Shown here one piece after another: positions 37,302-50,122 of a stretch of DNA of 64,000 bases. Source of the DNA: Omphalotus guepiniiformis. Its lineage: Eukaryota > Basidiomycota > Agaricomycetes > Agaricales > Omphalotaceae. The number at the start of each line of letters is the position of its first letter. Position 1 is the first letter of the stretch. The stretch covers positions 372,001 through 436,000 of the forward strand of contig JAQOOI010000013.1 of assembly GCA_028554645.1 (NCBI GenBank), in the 5' to 3' direction. The notes beneath the pieces were generated by a model. The model ran no database searches, was not told where the DNA came from, and was given only the letters and a program-made list of their open reading frames with translations. Both the position numbers and the translations under genes were made by a program.

Positions 37302-40300
37302 TCAGGCTTGATTGGCAGATAGTACAAAGCAATGAACGTACTGAAATGCAGCCTCGACATACGCTTTGATATCTTTATAGCTCATTACCAGACAACTTTG
37401 CTCGTCTCGTGCGACCAACATGACCTTTTCTTCCGTACCGGCATCGAGCTATTTTTTTAGACATGAATGGCGAAGGTTTTAGAGGAACTGGAAGAACACA
37501 CTTTGTTGAGGCAGGTAAGAACATGCGACATGTTCGTTACCGGGTTACCGTGTTCGTCAACCTGATGGAAAACGTAGTCGCGGAATAACTTGATGATGTA
37601 TCGGTCACCCGTTTCTGACCAGCGGGGATCACGAGCGAATCTTTCAATGATCAAAGTGTCAAACCAGAGACAGAAAAAGACAAAATTCAACCTACTCGGG
37701 CCGTTCGTTGATGAATCCAAACTTGCAGAGCAGGCGCACCAGCCGTGCATTCTCGAGTTCGCTGAGCAGCTCGTTCTCCAAGCGATCAGTTGCACTATCA
37801 GGTTTAGACAATCCCACAACGTTGCATCAAGCGCATCATCCAGCTCCGTCATAAGTCGCCCGTTGAGCATCTCGAATACTGTATTGATATTCTGTGAAGA
37901 TCGCGTCAGAAATCCATTCTCAACAAACGCAACATCAACACACCTTATGCGGATGATTCTTGCTGATCAAGAACAGGGCAATGGTCTTAATCTCATGACT
38001 GTAAGATTTACTGATGATTTCGAGGCTCTTCTGAAAATTCCCATTGGTAGTTGCTTGCGGATTACAACAACACAGTGCAAAGATCAGCCTTCCGAAATGA
38101 GTCAGGTCTTCCTGTTGAAGGACGCCTAGATCCTGGTGCTGATCATATTGGATCACGTCAATAAGCCCGCAAGAGTTGATACGAACTCTTTGATTAACTA
38201 TCAGTGGAAGAGTAACCTGAGATGATACCCGTCAACATACCGATTCTTGCCTGTGACCAAGATCTTCGACGCATCAACGGTCCTGACCGCCAATCCAGCC
38301 TCGTGCACCCTCTTAATCGCGGAAGCAATTTGAACAATGTAGGACCACAGTGTGCGTTCTGGTACGCCAGATACACCGAGATTGAACTGTACAGACTGCG
38401 AATGCACAAACGATTGTGCCTGCCCAAACTGCGCTATCTGAGGCATACTCTGAGATTGGCCAAGCTGCGGGCGGGATCCTGGCTGGAAGGGCGGAGAGAA
38501 TGGCACAGATTTCGGCTTGAGATATACTTCAGACAGCGTTTGCGCGTTGGCGTGGTAGGAATAGACGACGACGAGAGCTAGAGTTGTATGGCGTGAGGGA
38601 GACACCGGGAAAAGGGCCACAGCAGGACATACAGCTGTCGTTAAAGGACCTCGTTGTGAAGGCTTCATGCACAGAAACGATGCTGGGATGGCTAATTCGT
38701 GACCAAGCTTCGATAGAATTGAAGGCTGCCTGATGCATTAACCGAAAATCTGATTAGGAAGAATAAGCTTGGTCAAGGGAACCAGATAGACTAGGTTGCT
38801 CACTCTCAACCCTCCGCAAGGCATAGGGAGCGCCGTCATTTGAGTTGATCGCACGGTATACTAGAGTATACCATTGGTTGAGAACCTTCCTTCGCTCCGG
38901 AGTACCTACGTTGATGTCGAGAGGGGTGAAGGTATGATAACCTTGTAATTCCTCAGGCAAATTTAAGCCTGTAGATACCGCACTCCACATTGAGTACGAA
39001 TTAATAAACGCGGAGAGCTTTAAAAACCTATGGGAGGCACACGACGAATTGTTTCGCTGCGCGTTTGCAGAGTTTGACGAAGTTCCGATGACGAAGGTAA
39101 AAAATGACTATCGGTGGATGAAGTAACGAACGCAGAAGGGATAGCAGGAGTGTAAAGGTGATAATTTAGCTGAAAACAAGTAATGATGAGGAACTGCACA
39201 AGAAAAGATGCGAAGCGGCGCCTAGCGGTTCTTGCATGTACATATGCGTTGCATCTGGGTAGAAAGGAGTTTCCATGCCATTCTGAGTATAATCCGTCTG
39301 GTAGTTGTCAAAGTGAGCTTGAGAGTCGTCGTAGAAATGGGCATCGAGCTGTGAGTGAGGACGGACATGAGCGACGATCCAGTATGACGGTGATATGGCT
39401 AGAACAACATGTAGGGATAGAAATTAATCCGGAAAATCAACCCGCTCAATACATTCAGAGATAAGGACCATCTCTGACTTGGCCTAGTCGGTTGGACTCG
39501 ACGCGACGTCATTCTCCAACAAGACAAGAACTCTTCAATCAGGGCCGCCGGCCGATAAAATCTTACAACTCATGTGTTCTAGCCATACCCCTCCACCAAT
39601 CAGAAGAGCTTACCTCTGCCATTTGATTAGTGACACTGTCGTCAGAGTAGCCGTAATGCTCGTACGGCTCAATAGACTGACGATAATCAGGTGGAGCAGG
39701 AGAAGGGGAAGGAGGGGAAGAGCTAGAGAAGATTGAGAGTGATGGTGATGAGATGATTTGCAGGAGACATACGAAGTTAAGGATTGACGAGTAATGGTCG
39801 GGGAGGATCCAGCGAAAGAAAGGGCAGGGGAAGACTTTGGGACGAAGACGGGCGCATTGACGGCCTGAGCAGTAATAGTTGAAGTGATAGCTGGGGAATC
39901 CGATCGCGTAGTACTAATTCAATCATCAAAGGGAGACAACGACCTATTGGTCAGAGAAACACACGTAATCGGAGTAGCGTCTTGCGCCTGCAGGTGTGGA
40001 ATTCAGATGTACCCGGAGCTCGAATAGATGCAGCACTTACAGGAGGATGGTAATATACACAGCCCTTGTCTTCAAACTTACAGAAACTTCAGGGAAAGAT
40101 TAGCATGGTGAGCCGTGGAATATTCATGAACAGATTGGGTGTAACTAACCCATAAATCAATACATTTCTACATTGGCGTTGAACAGAATCTATCTCATAG
40201 GTCAGCAATACGAATCTCATGGTTTCTTGCATCGAACGAAGCCAGACCTTTCCGCTGAGGTTGAAGGGGTTCATCCTGGGTATTGGGATTCACTATCTTT

Positions 40301-40341
40301 ACAGCGGCCGATGCAGAAGCTGGTCTTGCGAAGAAAGCCAT
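37302..40341 (-). CDS. PAN3: PAN2-PAN3 deadenylation complex subunit PAN3
   Basis: Regulatory pseudokinase that recruits the PAN2 nuclease to poly(A)-binding protein. ATG at 40341: [25 protein letters not shown] zinc finger is split over exons ([11 protein letters not shown], then [15 protein letters not shown] near 40045-40080). A disordered part follows, with a likely PAM2 motif ([12 protein letters not shown], about 39840-39870) that would bind the MLLE domain of PABP. The region [18 protein letters not shown] leads to the pseudokinase: [60 protein letters not shown] and [20 protein letters not shown]. The canonical kinase HRD/DFG motifs are absent, as expected. The C-terminal coiled coil and knob read [56 protein letters not shown]. 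The stop is placed at 37302-37304, but the last few residues depend on whether a final intron exists. Confidence 0.88.
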
Positions 40342-41165
40342 AGTAAAATAGGAAGATAACAATAAGAAAAATGGAAACCTCGCTGTCCAGCAGAGGTCTG
40401 ACTGGATGACAGCCAAGTCAAGAAGGGGACGCCAGGCAAGTTATATGAACTCGGGATCATACCTGATCGTGAGCTGACTAAGCAATCAGTATATTCGCAC
40501 GTGGCACACATTGCACAACCATCAAGCGCAGCAGACGGGGATGTAGAATTTCTACTGAGTATACAAGCCCTGACATCTTGATTTACGAGGATACGAACGA
40601 GGATCAAATCATTATACTTATACTAAACGCTACAGGTCTTAATCAACGATACGAGTACAGCGAGCAATGAAACAACAACAGTCTGCCCTGGACAAATTTG
40701 AAAGACAGACCAACCAAAGAGAAATGACCCAAAGTGACTGAAACTTTAGCTCCCAGAGCGTGAATGTGAACTGTTCGTGGACTGAAGCCATCGCAAAGGG
40801 ATGGGACAAGTAAAAAGATAAGATAAGATGAGAATTTAGACTCGACAAGTAAAGGATACAGGAATTTGTGGATGTATGATGTGCTATGGAGTGTACGAAG
40901 AGGGAACGGCTGAGGAAAACCAAAGAGAAACCGCGGGAAAAGTATGCAGAAAACATCATGAGCAGGTCGGCTAGTAGACTGAGAAAAAAAGAGTAGCGCC
41001 GCCTTCTATTACATGCAGATCGTGACTATAACGTGCCTCCTTGAGATGGCTATTGTCGAGTAGAGAGTAAAGGGGATATAGATTGCATGCAAGTACGTCA
41101 GAGATAGAAAAAAGAGAGGGAAAGAAGTCGAGCTATAACAAAACAAAACGTCAAATGGAAGTGAT
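40342..41165. other. Spacer between importin-beta 3' end and PAN3 start
   Basis: No coding exon recognised. It should contain the PAN3 promoter and the importin-beta 3' end. Short ORFs (minus 40299-40607 and 40639-40959) show no family features. Confidence 0.45.
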
Positions 41166-44100
41166 CTACTGCGTTGCGACCTTAACCATCTAGAGAAAGA
41201 AATACATCAGTACACGGGCGTCGTTTCACACGACGGAAACTTACTTCTCGAGCCCATCGCATAGTCTTTTTAGCCTCAGGAGACATACGATGTCTAGCCT
41301 TGAGCTCATTTACAATCCAAGGCTGAAGTAACAACTGCTTAATTTGACCTCCAGGGAACGCATCAGCGAGGTCACCAAGTAGCCCGTAGCAGAGTTTGAC
41401 CAAGGAATCTGTCCTTTCATCATCTGCAAGACAGCGCTGAATCAATTCCAGAATACTCTGAGCATGTGGGAGAAGCAGTGTAGCTGATATCATCGTTAAT
41501 TAGCTGTTTGTGTAAAAGGGAGACGGACATACTCTTATCAGTGTTCTTGAGACCCGTAACGATACCCGTGTACGCTTCGAGAATACCCTCACGGAGTTGC
41601 GATACGTAGTCCACCAGGTCATAATCCAACTAAAAAATGATCAGACATCGTGAACAAAAGCAGAATCTCAACACATACAGGATTGGGCTCCACGCCGCGA
41701 GCATGCCACAAAACCTTCATTGTCATTTCGAGATACGGCTCAAAGCCCGTACCAATTGCCAATGCAATATCTCCGAAACACGATAAAATGACAATCTTGA
41801 CGTTTCGGTTCAGCACATCGCTCTGTAGATTCTCTAGGAGAACGGTCATGAATGGGTCGGCGTATTGTGCGCTCTGTTCGCCAAGTGCACGAGAAACATC
41901 CCCAATGATACCGACAGCTACTGTGCACAGCTGAGTGTCTTCGTGCGCCTTCAGTGCAGGATACAGGAATGGCAGGAAAGCTGAAATATATGGAGAGAAT
42001 CCTGCCTCGAGAGCTGGAAAATTAAGATGTCAGATTACACTTCTCTTGCAATTCGCTTTGACATACCAGATGCAAGAGAGCCCACAACGAGGAAAGCATC
42101 CTCAAGCACTGTGGAGGTCTTTCCTGCGGATTGTATCAACTGAAGAATAGCTGTCATGATACGATCAGCTAACGGCTGGATACCAGCCCCGAGTTTACGA
42201 GTGACGCTCTAAAGGAACAGATAAATCACGAGAGCAACGCAGCAGGAGGGAGTCACTGACAATCAGAACAGAACAGAAATTACTTTGCAACTCGTTCCAG
42301 TTGTTACGATCATCAACTCCAACGATTTGATTCTGCATGCTGAGCAGCTGCTCCATTCGTTGAAGACAAACCACAGCGGTGTTCTGTACGACGGAAATGG
42401 CATCTGCAGTGGCATGAGTAACGAACGAAGTGACCGCTTCGTACGCCGCGGTACGGTAGTTCGCCTCATTGCTAGAACTGTGAAATTAAAGCAGTGAGCA
42501 GATTATGTACCGGCAGATAATGAAGGCGTTCTCACCTTTCAGTCACATGGAGGAGCGCCTGGACAACACCTTCGTAGTACGGTGAAAGAGGACCAGACTG
42601 TGCAGTATCTGCATCGTCATCGCCATAATACGGGCCAAGCTGATCAGCCAAGTTCATCAATGCCCAGCAACAGTTGACGATAATTCTTGGGCTATCCTGG
42701 AGTCCAGAAACCAACGCGGAAACCAAAGGATGCAGGTGCACATCGGGTTTGATAACAGCGATGAGAACATCACAGATTCGGCCAAGAGTCCAGGCGGTAG
42801 TATCCTTCACATGAATGTTCGAGTCAGCCATCATGTTAATCAGGAGGGGCAGAGCTTGTTCAGCAAGAGGAGTAAGGACAGTAGGGTCTGGTCCCTCAAG
42901 AATAGAACCAAAGGTCATGACAGCAGCTTCGCGATGATGCCAGTCCTCAGACTTGATGTGCGCCTCAATGAAAGGAATTACAAGAGGTACTATGGCATCA
43001 GAAACGGCACCTGCAAGAAGGTTGAGACAAGTTCCTGCAGCCATTGAAATATTCCATTCATCTTCATCCGCGTCCTCTTCCTGCTTGGTAAGAAGCATGA
43101 GGAGGACTGGCACAATCTCAGGTAGGGCGATCTTTGCAAAGTACTTCGATTCACGCTCGGGCATTTCACCATATTCTTGGGCCTGACAGATAGTAATGGT
43201 GTCAGGCATGAGAGTATATGGAAAATCAGAACACCACAAACCTCCTGCGCTTCGAGCGCCAACTCAACTTCTTCCTCACAGACGGTGGACCAGAATTCAA
43301 CCGCTTGGAGCGCGACACGTTCATCAGGATGTTTCATTCCCACAACGGTGAGCTGGGATAGCGAGATGAGAAAGGACAAGAGCGCACAAATGTTTTGGCA
43401 TGACGTACCCCAAACAAGGCTTGTTCCATGTACAGCGCCATCTTGTCGTAGTACAGATCCATAATCCTCACCAAACATTCAAAGGCGCCCACTTGTACAT
43501 TTACTAACCCGTTTTGTGTCGCTTCGCAGACGACTTGCATGATGTAGTTTCGTTCACCCTGCGTCACATAATCACATCAGCCTTTGCACATCTGAAAAGC
43601 AGAAATCGCACCTCTCTGTCAAAGTTGTCTCGAACAAATTCCAAAGAATTGTAAAGTGCATGAACAGCAGCCAACTGAACTTCTGGCGATGGCTCTTCCT
43701 TACGTGCCCCATGAATGACTGCCGTCAGAATCTCGTTAGCACGCAACGCTAGTATATCAGGTTTCTAAAGAAATGACGTTAAGACTCCAAAAAAAAGGTC
43801 AAAAAAAGGTTCAAACATACTATCGATTCGCATATGAAACCAATGGTTTGAAGAGTGGCAATTTTCAGATTTGTGTTGCTCTGGTTATTGACAAAACCCA
43901 ATAATGTCTCGATCAAATCGTTCCATTGACCTTGCGGTAGCTCTACAGCGGCGATGGCAGCGACTACTTGAGAGGCGATTGTGCCAGCCTTCTGATTGGC
44001 TGACCCGAGGGTCACTAAAGAATCTTGCTTGATTTTGTTCTTGGCCTCGGTATTCAAGTTCAGCCATCTAGTCGAATACTCGGTTTGTCGGGTCGCATCC

Positions 44101-44517
44101 TGAAGAGGTTCATGGGCAAGTGTAAGCGCCTCTATGAGTCATGCGAGGAAAGAGATCTAATCGAACGTACTCGTGCACTCAATGCGTTCTTCAGGGCAAG
44201 ACCAGCCGCATTCCGCACGTATAATTGCGAGTTTTCGTCAATTAATACTGAAGAGAGCATGAGCATATACTCGGGCTACATTTTAAGAGATGGGATGAAG
44301 TTGATTAGTTAAAAAGGTCGATATTGTGAAGAGAAAGGATAGCGCACGTAGTTCTCTCGCGAGGCATTCTCGAGTTTTTCAGTGGCAGCCTGACGCGTAC
44401 TCGTATCTACGAGGAACAGAAAGCATTCGTTAGATCAGAATCGAGTACTCCGAACGCGCAATAGAGTGGCGACGTATCAGGCGACAGAGTATTGGCTAAC
44501 AGTTCCGTCGCATTCAT
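41166..44517 (-). CDS. KAP95: Importin subunit beta-1 (karyopherin Kap95)
   Basis: Nuclear import receptor built from HEAT repeats that binds importin-alpha, FG nucleoporins and Ran-GTP. ATG at 44517: [15 protein letters not shown], then [18 protein letters not shown] and the N-terminal Ran-binding repeats ([20 protein letters not shown]). Other conserved blocks are [52 protein letters not shown] and [16 protein letters not shown]. The acid loop [20 protein letters not shown] and [19 protein letters not shown] follow, then [35 protein letters not shown] and [15 protein letters not shown]. It ends [18 protein letters not shown] and MVKVATQ, stop at 41166-41168. The usual length of about 860 aa is reached. 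About ten introns. Confidence 0.92.
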
Positions 44518-44906
44518 TGTTGACTAGTATCACGAAAGAATCCTGTCGACGGTATTAAAGCAAAGTGATAAGCAATATTTCTAAAGGAGATTCTGTGGAG
44601 GACGATGGACAGACGTTGCGAAAGTGGGAAAAATGAACGGGGTGGAGGTGGTCAACAGTAGAGTGATGATGATGGGCAAAAGGAAGCGCTAAAAGTTTCA
44701 ATTTTTACACTCGACTGCCACCAGCTGTTGCTCATTGCCACACCAAAACCTCGTACAATATTTTTTTATCTCTTCGTATTGTCTATCTAAAAGCCCTGGT
44801 TACTTTATAGCTCATCTGAGTTGCATCAACCGTGCCTAAATAGCACTGGAATAGAATTGGGGATCTGGAGACGCGTCGTCATCTACTTGTCTCTTAACTG
44901 AATACA
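44518..44906. promoter_or_regulatory. Divergent promoter, Kap95 / LSm7
   Basis: 389 bases between two divergent start codons. No clear TATA box. Both genes are housekeeping, so a shared bidirectional promoter is plausible. Confidence 0.45.
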
Positions 44907-45443
44907 ATGGCAGATCGGGTCGGTATCTTTCAATCCAGCTCTTAAATAGCATATCAACTCAATTCCTAGGGTCGTGGTTCAGCTCGAGGAGCCCGCGGTA
45001 ATCCAAGTGCGTGGTCTCGGGGTCGAGGGCACACCACTTCGTCGTCTCAGGTATCGACCGACAAACCAAAGCGCGAAGCCATCCTTGATCTCTCAAAGTA
45101 CGTGAATGAGAAGATAAGAGTGAAATTTACGGGAGGAAGGGAAGGTGTGTCTTTTTCACAATCACTTGATCGTGTTCGTTTACTGATGCTGTTGCAGTGA
45201 CTGGCCTGCTCAAGGGATATGACCAGCTACTGAATCTTGTGCTTGACGAGGTCGAGGAAGAAATCGAACGTAAGCTACCCTATCGCCCCTTCGTAGAGTG
45301 TCTTCTTTTCTTACGCTATCGAACTCCCAGAGCCGCGAAAACGTTCTTTAGGGCTAGCAGTCCTGCGTGGACCCACGATAATTCTGCTCAGCCCGGTCGA
45401 TGGATCAGAGGAAATTGCTAATCCTTTCCTGGCTCAAGAGTAA
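44907..45443 (+). CDS. LSM7: U6 snRNA-associated Sm-like protein LSm7
   Basis: Subunit of the LSm2-8 ring on U6 snRNA and of the LSm1-7 decapping ring. ATG 44907 gives a short first exon (MADR); an intron ends CTAG near 44970. The second exon is Arg/Gly-rich (RGSARGARGNPSAWSRGRGH) and leads into the Sm1 motif: KPKREAILDLSKYVNEKIRV and KFTGGREVTGLLKGYDQLLN, then LVLDEVEEEIE. The last exon, after an intron of about 60 bases, reads PRKRSLGLAVLRGPTIILLS, PVDGSEEIANPF, LAQE, stop 45441-45443. The Sm2 motif VLRGPTII is as expected. The RG-rich N-terminal extension is longer than in yeast. Confidence 0.88.
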
Positions 45444-45948
45444 GACTCGTGCTTCTTTGGAGGTTTGGCACGAGTACGTGTTGCCTTTCGAGTTCACAAC
45501 TTAGGTACTAGCTTAGGTACTAGTAAATGTACAATGAATTGTGAGATATACAGTCTGAAACATTCGTCAACGGCACATGCCTATGTATTCAACCATCTTG
45601 GAAATATGATAGCTAATTGAAAACAGCCTAAGTGCTGTGTGGCCTGGGTGGGGGTGATAATGTACAGTTGTCAAATCCAAAGCAAAGCATGGCTGAAATA
45701 GCGAAGAAGGGACTCTAGTAAATATTGCGTGTCAACGTATAGTAGTAAATGAAGGATATTGGACCTTGGAATATGGCACGGAGTACGGCGACAAGTAGAC
45801 AAAACATTGGGAAGTAACTAGACTCCCCCAAACCATCCAGGCAAACAATATGAGTAGTGAACGTCAATTCTGAAACGCCGCTAAACTCGCAGTGGGATAT
45901 GTGGTTAATAGAAATATGGGAATGCACGATTCAATGGTTAGCCAGATG
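45444..45948. other. Convergent spacer
   Basis: 3' flanks of LSm7 and the nucleotidyltransferase gene. A 12-base direct repeat, GCTTAGGTACTA-like, occurs at about 45501-45523. No gene seen. Confidence 0.45.
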
Positions 45949-48900
45949 CTATCGCTCGTCACCAGCCTCAACGACATCATCTACGCTGGTGATACCAGCC
46001 TCAATCAATGGAGACTGGACCAGAGCAACACCATCCACGTCATTCGCTTTGAGTTGAGCAACGAAACCCGGAACATCATGATCCAGCGTTTTGTTGGACA
46101 CTGCAGGAGGAGGTGGAGGTGGAGATAACGATTCGGGAGACGGAGACCTCGATAGCGAGGTGGCATAGCCAGTGGAAGATGGAGCCGGAGAGCTGCCATT
46201 AGAGGTCGAAGCAGACGCTTCTGGCGACATTGCTCCACCAAGAAAACTCTCGGAAGTTGGATCTTTAGCCGGCGATTTTAAAGGGGATCCTGGGCGAGAT
46301 TTTGACGTCGAGTGTGACGATGGCGACCTCGAGAGAGAAGACGAAGGAGGTATTACAGGGGTACTATTGACTACATTGGTTTGTGAAGGTGTTGGAACAG
46401 GGGGTGGGGGCGTTGGGGCTGTGAGAGTAGAAGTCGAATGTGTATGAGTATGCGATGATGTTATTGTAGATGAGTATGTGGCTGGCGTTGGTGTATTAAG
46501 CCCAGCAGATGATCGACCAGCGGGACTAGCCTCTACTGGAAAGCCAAACAATCCATGATGTGGTGAAGTCATAGTAGACAACGCCGGGAGAGTGGCGGGA
46601 AAGATGTCATGAGGAACGGGGCCCACATAATATTGACGTTGAGTATGATACGGTGAAAGAGGCGAGTGTCCAGGACTCGGGTATAAGAAAGTAGGACGCG
46701 GTGACCTTGTGTGGCCAGTTTGATAAAATACAGTTGCAGGTTCAGTGAAATCAGGATTTGGGGAATCAGGAGAAGGTGGAAGGGGTATAGACACAGCTAA
46801 CGGCGAACGCCCTTTGATAGGTCGGGCAGGAAACGATGAAGAGATTTTTAAAGTATCAGATTTCGAGGGATGAGGTTGGGTGGATCGGGATGTAGAAGGA
46901 ATGTCGGGAGAAACGTTGAGGCGGTTGAATCTGGCGCGAGCATCAGATATGAATCTAGAAGGCGGCTCGTTATTCAAGTCAACTTGAGCTGGTGCTATTC
47001 GTGTAGGGCTCGCTTGAGACAACCATGACGGTCGGCGAAAAGTAGGCCCAGCTGACAGAGTGGACCCTTCCGTGTAGGAGCGTATCGATGTGACATCGTC
47101 CGACTCCGCGGCATCTGAGCGTTCATCATCAAGAATCTCGCTGGAAGATGAGTTGTATGCTTCTTCCTTTTCGCGCGCCTCAGTAGAAGCGGTAGCCAGC
47201 TCCAAACCCTTCCCAAGCTGGTTCTCGAACAATGTATGATCATCATCGGGAGCTTCTGGGGGTGGAGGGCTCGTCCATTTACTGCGTTTCGGCGCCATAT
47301 GCTCAGGTGGAGGTCGAAGTGGGACCTGTTGTGGTAACACAGGGCCGGGTTCTAAAACCTTTGTTGGAGGAGAAAGGCGTTCGGGTATAGATGGAGCTGC
47401 CTTGGGTCGCATTGATCGGCTGCCCACACTATATGGGGTCTGAGGAGGTACCTGTCGTGGAGACGCAAAGGACGGCGCTGTCACCAAGTCTTCCTCTTTC
47501 CGTTCTTCGCAAAGATCAGCCAAGGCAAGAATGGCACGATCTGGGCGAATGGATAGAATGCGAGATGCGCGCATGAACTCCCCCCGAATCTAGATGAAAA
47601 TCACTATGACGAGACGAAATGAAAAGTGAATAGGTAGTTACAGTATAAAGACCGTCTTTCGTTACACATCTGGCAACATTGAAATCGACCTCGAAGGGAT
47701 CCTGCCCGACTTTGAGTAAAAGACAGATTACATAGAACATGGAGAGTAGCTCACCTCTATGCATAAACGATTCCGTTCACGTGCATCGTTATACCGACTA
47801 GCTGACAGCTATGAATTGATATGATGATCAACGATGATATCGACCACTTAAAAATTGATCATCCTACATCATTCTGCCAACCTTTGGTTTCCTTCTTCAA
47901 TAGACCGGCTCTTATTGAAGCAACCGCGACATTGTACACAAAATCCCTTGAGAAATATCGAAAGAAGTCGATCAATCTGGTGATGCGCTGGTCAATATAC
48001 AAGCTGCCGGCACTGCTATACGAGTGCTTACAGCTCTGCCACGGTTTCTGTGTTATCGGAGTGCCAGCGCTGTCGCAGCAAGTCTATGTCGTCGAAGAAC
48101 CACGTGTTGTGTCCTCCGACGTGTGTATCCTCTTTTGAAATACAACACATCAGCAATAGAGCCGTGCGACGAAAATAGAGATGACGGACTTTTGATATCG
48201 GTCGTAGGGGCGGCATTTGTTGAAGATTGGGTAAGACAGGAGGATTTTTCACGTGGACGAGGAAATATATGACAAGGAGAACGTATCCATACGAAGACAG
48301 TGTGCCTTTATATGGCGAATTAATTTTCCTGAAATTTCATTGTCAACGACACGCTCAAAGACCTAAACGAAATGTGGATACAGACCGGCGCTTACTCCAT
48401 ACTTTCACTACAGACAATCAGTAGCATGAACTTAAGGCAAATGAGGTGGGATGCTCACGGAAGAGAACCAACGTGCGCACTCGCGTTGGATCAATCATGG
48501 CGTAGCACATCAGAAGCCGAGTGTTTTCTAATGCGAGCCTATTCTCAAATCCGATATCGCAAGCGATGCCCAATGGCAGGCCTGGTGAGGGATCGAGTGA
48601 TAATTTAACAATCGGTATTCGCGCATGGGGGAGGGGTTTAACATGAAACTTGGTTTCTATAGAAAATGAAAGTACGATGGGCTTCCAATCCAGGGCGAAG
48701 AGACGTCGTTGAAAGGACTCACCACGCTCCAGTAAATCTCCCAACATTGTCACAAGGTCAGAGGCACCCAGCCGTTCCTCAGAATCGATTAGACAACACA
48801 AATCCATATCTGACACCCTTCCTTAGCGATGCAATTGCATGGAATGCATTCCAACGAACCTGAATTCCGCAAACTGAATCCATTTGCCGTGCTTCCAAAG

Positions 48901-49151
48901 GACAATAATCGACTGTCGGGCTCTATCGTGCGAATGAGTCTTTCCAGCAACTTCCTGACATCCTCCTTTACTGCCATTTCCTCTGGGGTTGGAAGTAGTT
49001 GGATGACGAAGTCGAAGAGACACTGAGATAGCTCAGCGACGAAACGCTGCTTGGACATTTGCCTAAGCCGTTGTGACGAGGGTGGAGCGGCGGTAACATC
49101 ACGATATTGCTGGTGTAAGGCTTGGGGACTCATTGTCTGCGCATAAGCCAT
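45949..49151 (-). CDS. Cid1/TUTase-type terminal nucleotidyltransferase with long Pro/Ser-rich tail
   Basis: Non-canonical poly(A)/poly(U) polymerase family. ATG at 49151: MAYAQTMSPQALHQQYRDV. The catalytic palm reads LLSFGSTANGFSLRNS then DMDLCCLID; an intron splits it just before the catalytic D-x-D pair. Next are PIVKLSLDPSPGLPLGIACD (third carboxylate), ENTRLLMCYAMIDPTRVRTL and the central domain KINSPYKGTLSSYGYVLLVI. The PAP-associated domain follows (RLIDFFRYFSRDFVYNVAVA, SIRAGLLKKETKGWQND). Two short exons give SRYNDARERNRLCIE and DPFEVDFNVARCVTKDGLY, then IRGEFMRASRILSIRPDRAI. This C-terminal block is what joins the 5' part to the long frame 45949-47574. That frame adds about 500 residues rich in Pro, Ser and Thr, probably disordered, and ends VDDVVEAGDER at 45949-45951. 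Whether it adds U or A cannot be decided from sequence. Confidence 0.82.
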
Positions 49152-50122
49152 CTTGAACAGTCCGAGCTGCAACTATGGCCAACAGGACGCTCTGCAGCGA
49201 TGAGCAGAGATATAGAGACAGACCGTTTGATGACGGTGTGGCCGACCGTATTTATATGACCACGTCCGGAAGAAGAAGGTTCGGCAAATGCCACCCATAA
49301 TAATTAGGCATAGTTATTAGGTTAACCGGTCTTTCTGTTGCACTCATTACACTCTACAGCTTGTACGGCTCTACATACGCTAGCATTCATCTACACAATA
49401 ATCGTAATTCACCAGTTTACATCCAGGAAATTACACTTCTGCGTGGTTCGTTCCACGCTTTAACCACGACGTTTGCATAGGCAAATACTTATAGCCGCCA
49501 TATATACTGTGTAGCTAATTGAGTAGCAAGCGCTAATATTGCAACAGGCATTTAAAGCTTCGGCTACACCTAGGCTAGACCTCTGGGCCCGGGTGCTCGG
49601 CAGCCTCATCACGAAACTTGTACGACTTCACGGAGAACAGAGGCAAGCAAGCAAGAAGTCTCGTTGTTTTGCGGCGTTACTCAAGCAGACGATGAAACGT
49701 GTTTACAAGACATTTACGCCCGCGTGAGATGCCCGACAAGCCCCCTTCGGCCCTCCAGAATCAGTGTATAGCAGGAACAATGCGAACAATCTGATATCAT
49801 GAGGTGCGCAAAATGACTGTTCGGAACCGGTCGACGGGAACGAAACGGGTACAAAATACTGCAGAAAATGCATAAGCCACTGTGAGAGCAGACCACTGAA
49901 AGGGAAAAGACTCACACAAGGAGTTGAAATGTCAATAGGACATGAATAGCAGGGAGCATAGAAGCTGAACCAGGCTTTGTGACCGAAGGGAGACAGATGT
50001 GGTACATACATGCTGATCTATATTCTGGAGTCCGGGGTTGAACTTAATCAGGCTGATCCGCAAAGTCATCATCGTAGACTCATTGCCTGAGTCATGATTT
50101 ACGGTCCCTGCGTTAATATAAG
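49152..50122. other. Intergenic spacer
   Basis: Promoter side of the nucleotidyltransferase gene and the 3' flank of the amidohydrolase. Short ORFs at 49539-50011 show nothing recognisable. Confidence 0.45.

Noticed and set aside
45949..47574. Separate Pro/Ser-rich gene
   Set aside because: Its N-terminal end (IRGEFMRASRIL) is the conserved end of the PAP-associated domain, and short exons at about 47,640-47,800 connect it to the nucleotidyltransferase core, so it is treated as one gene.
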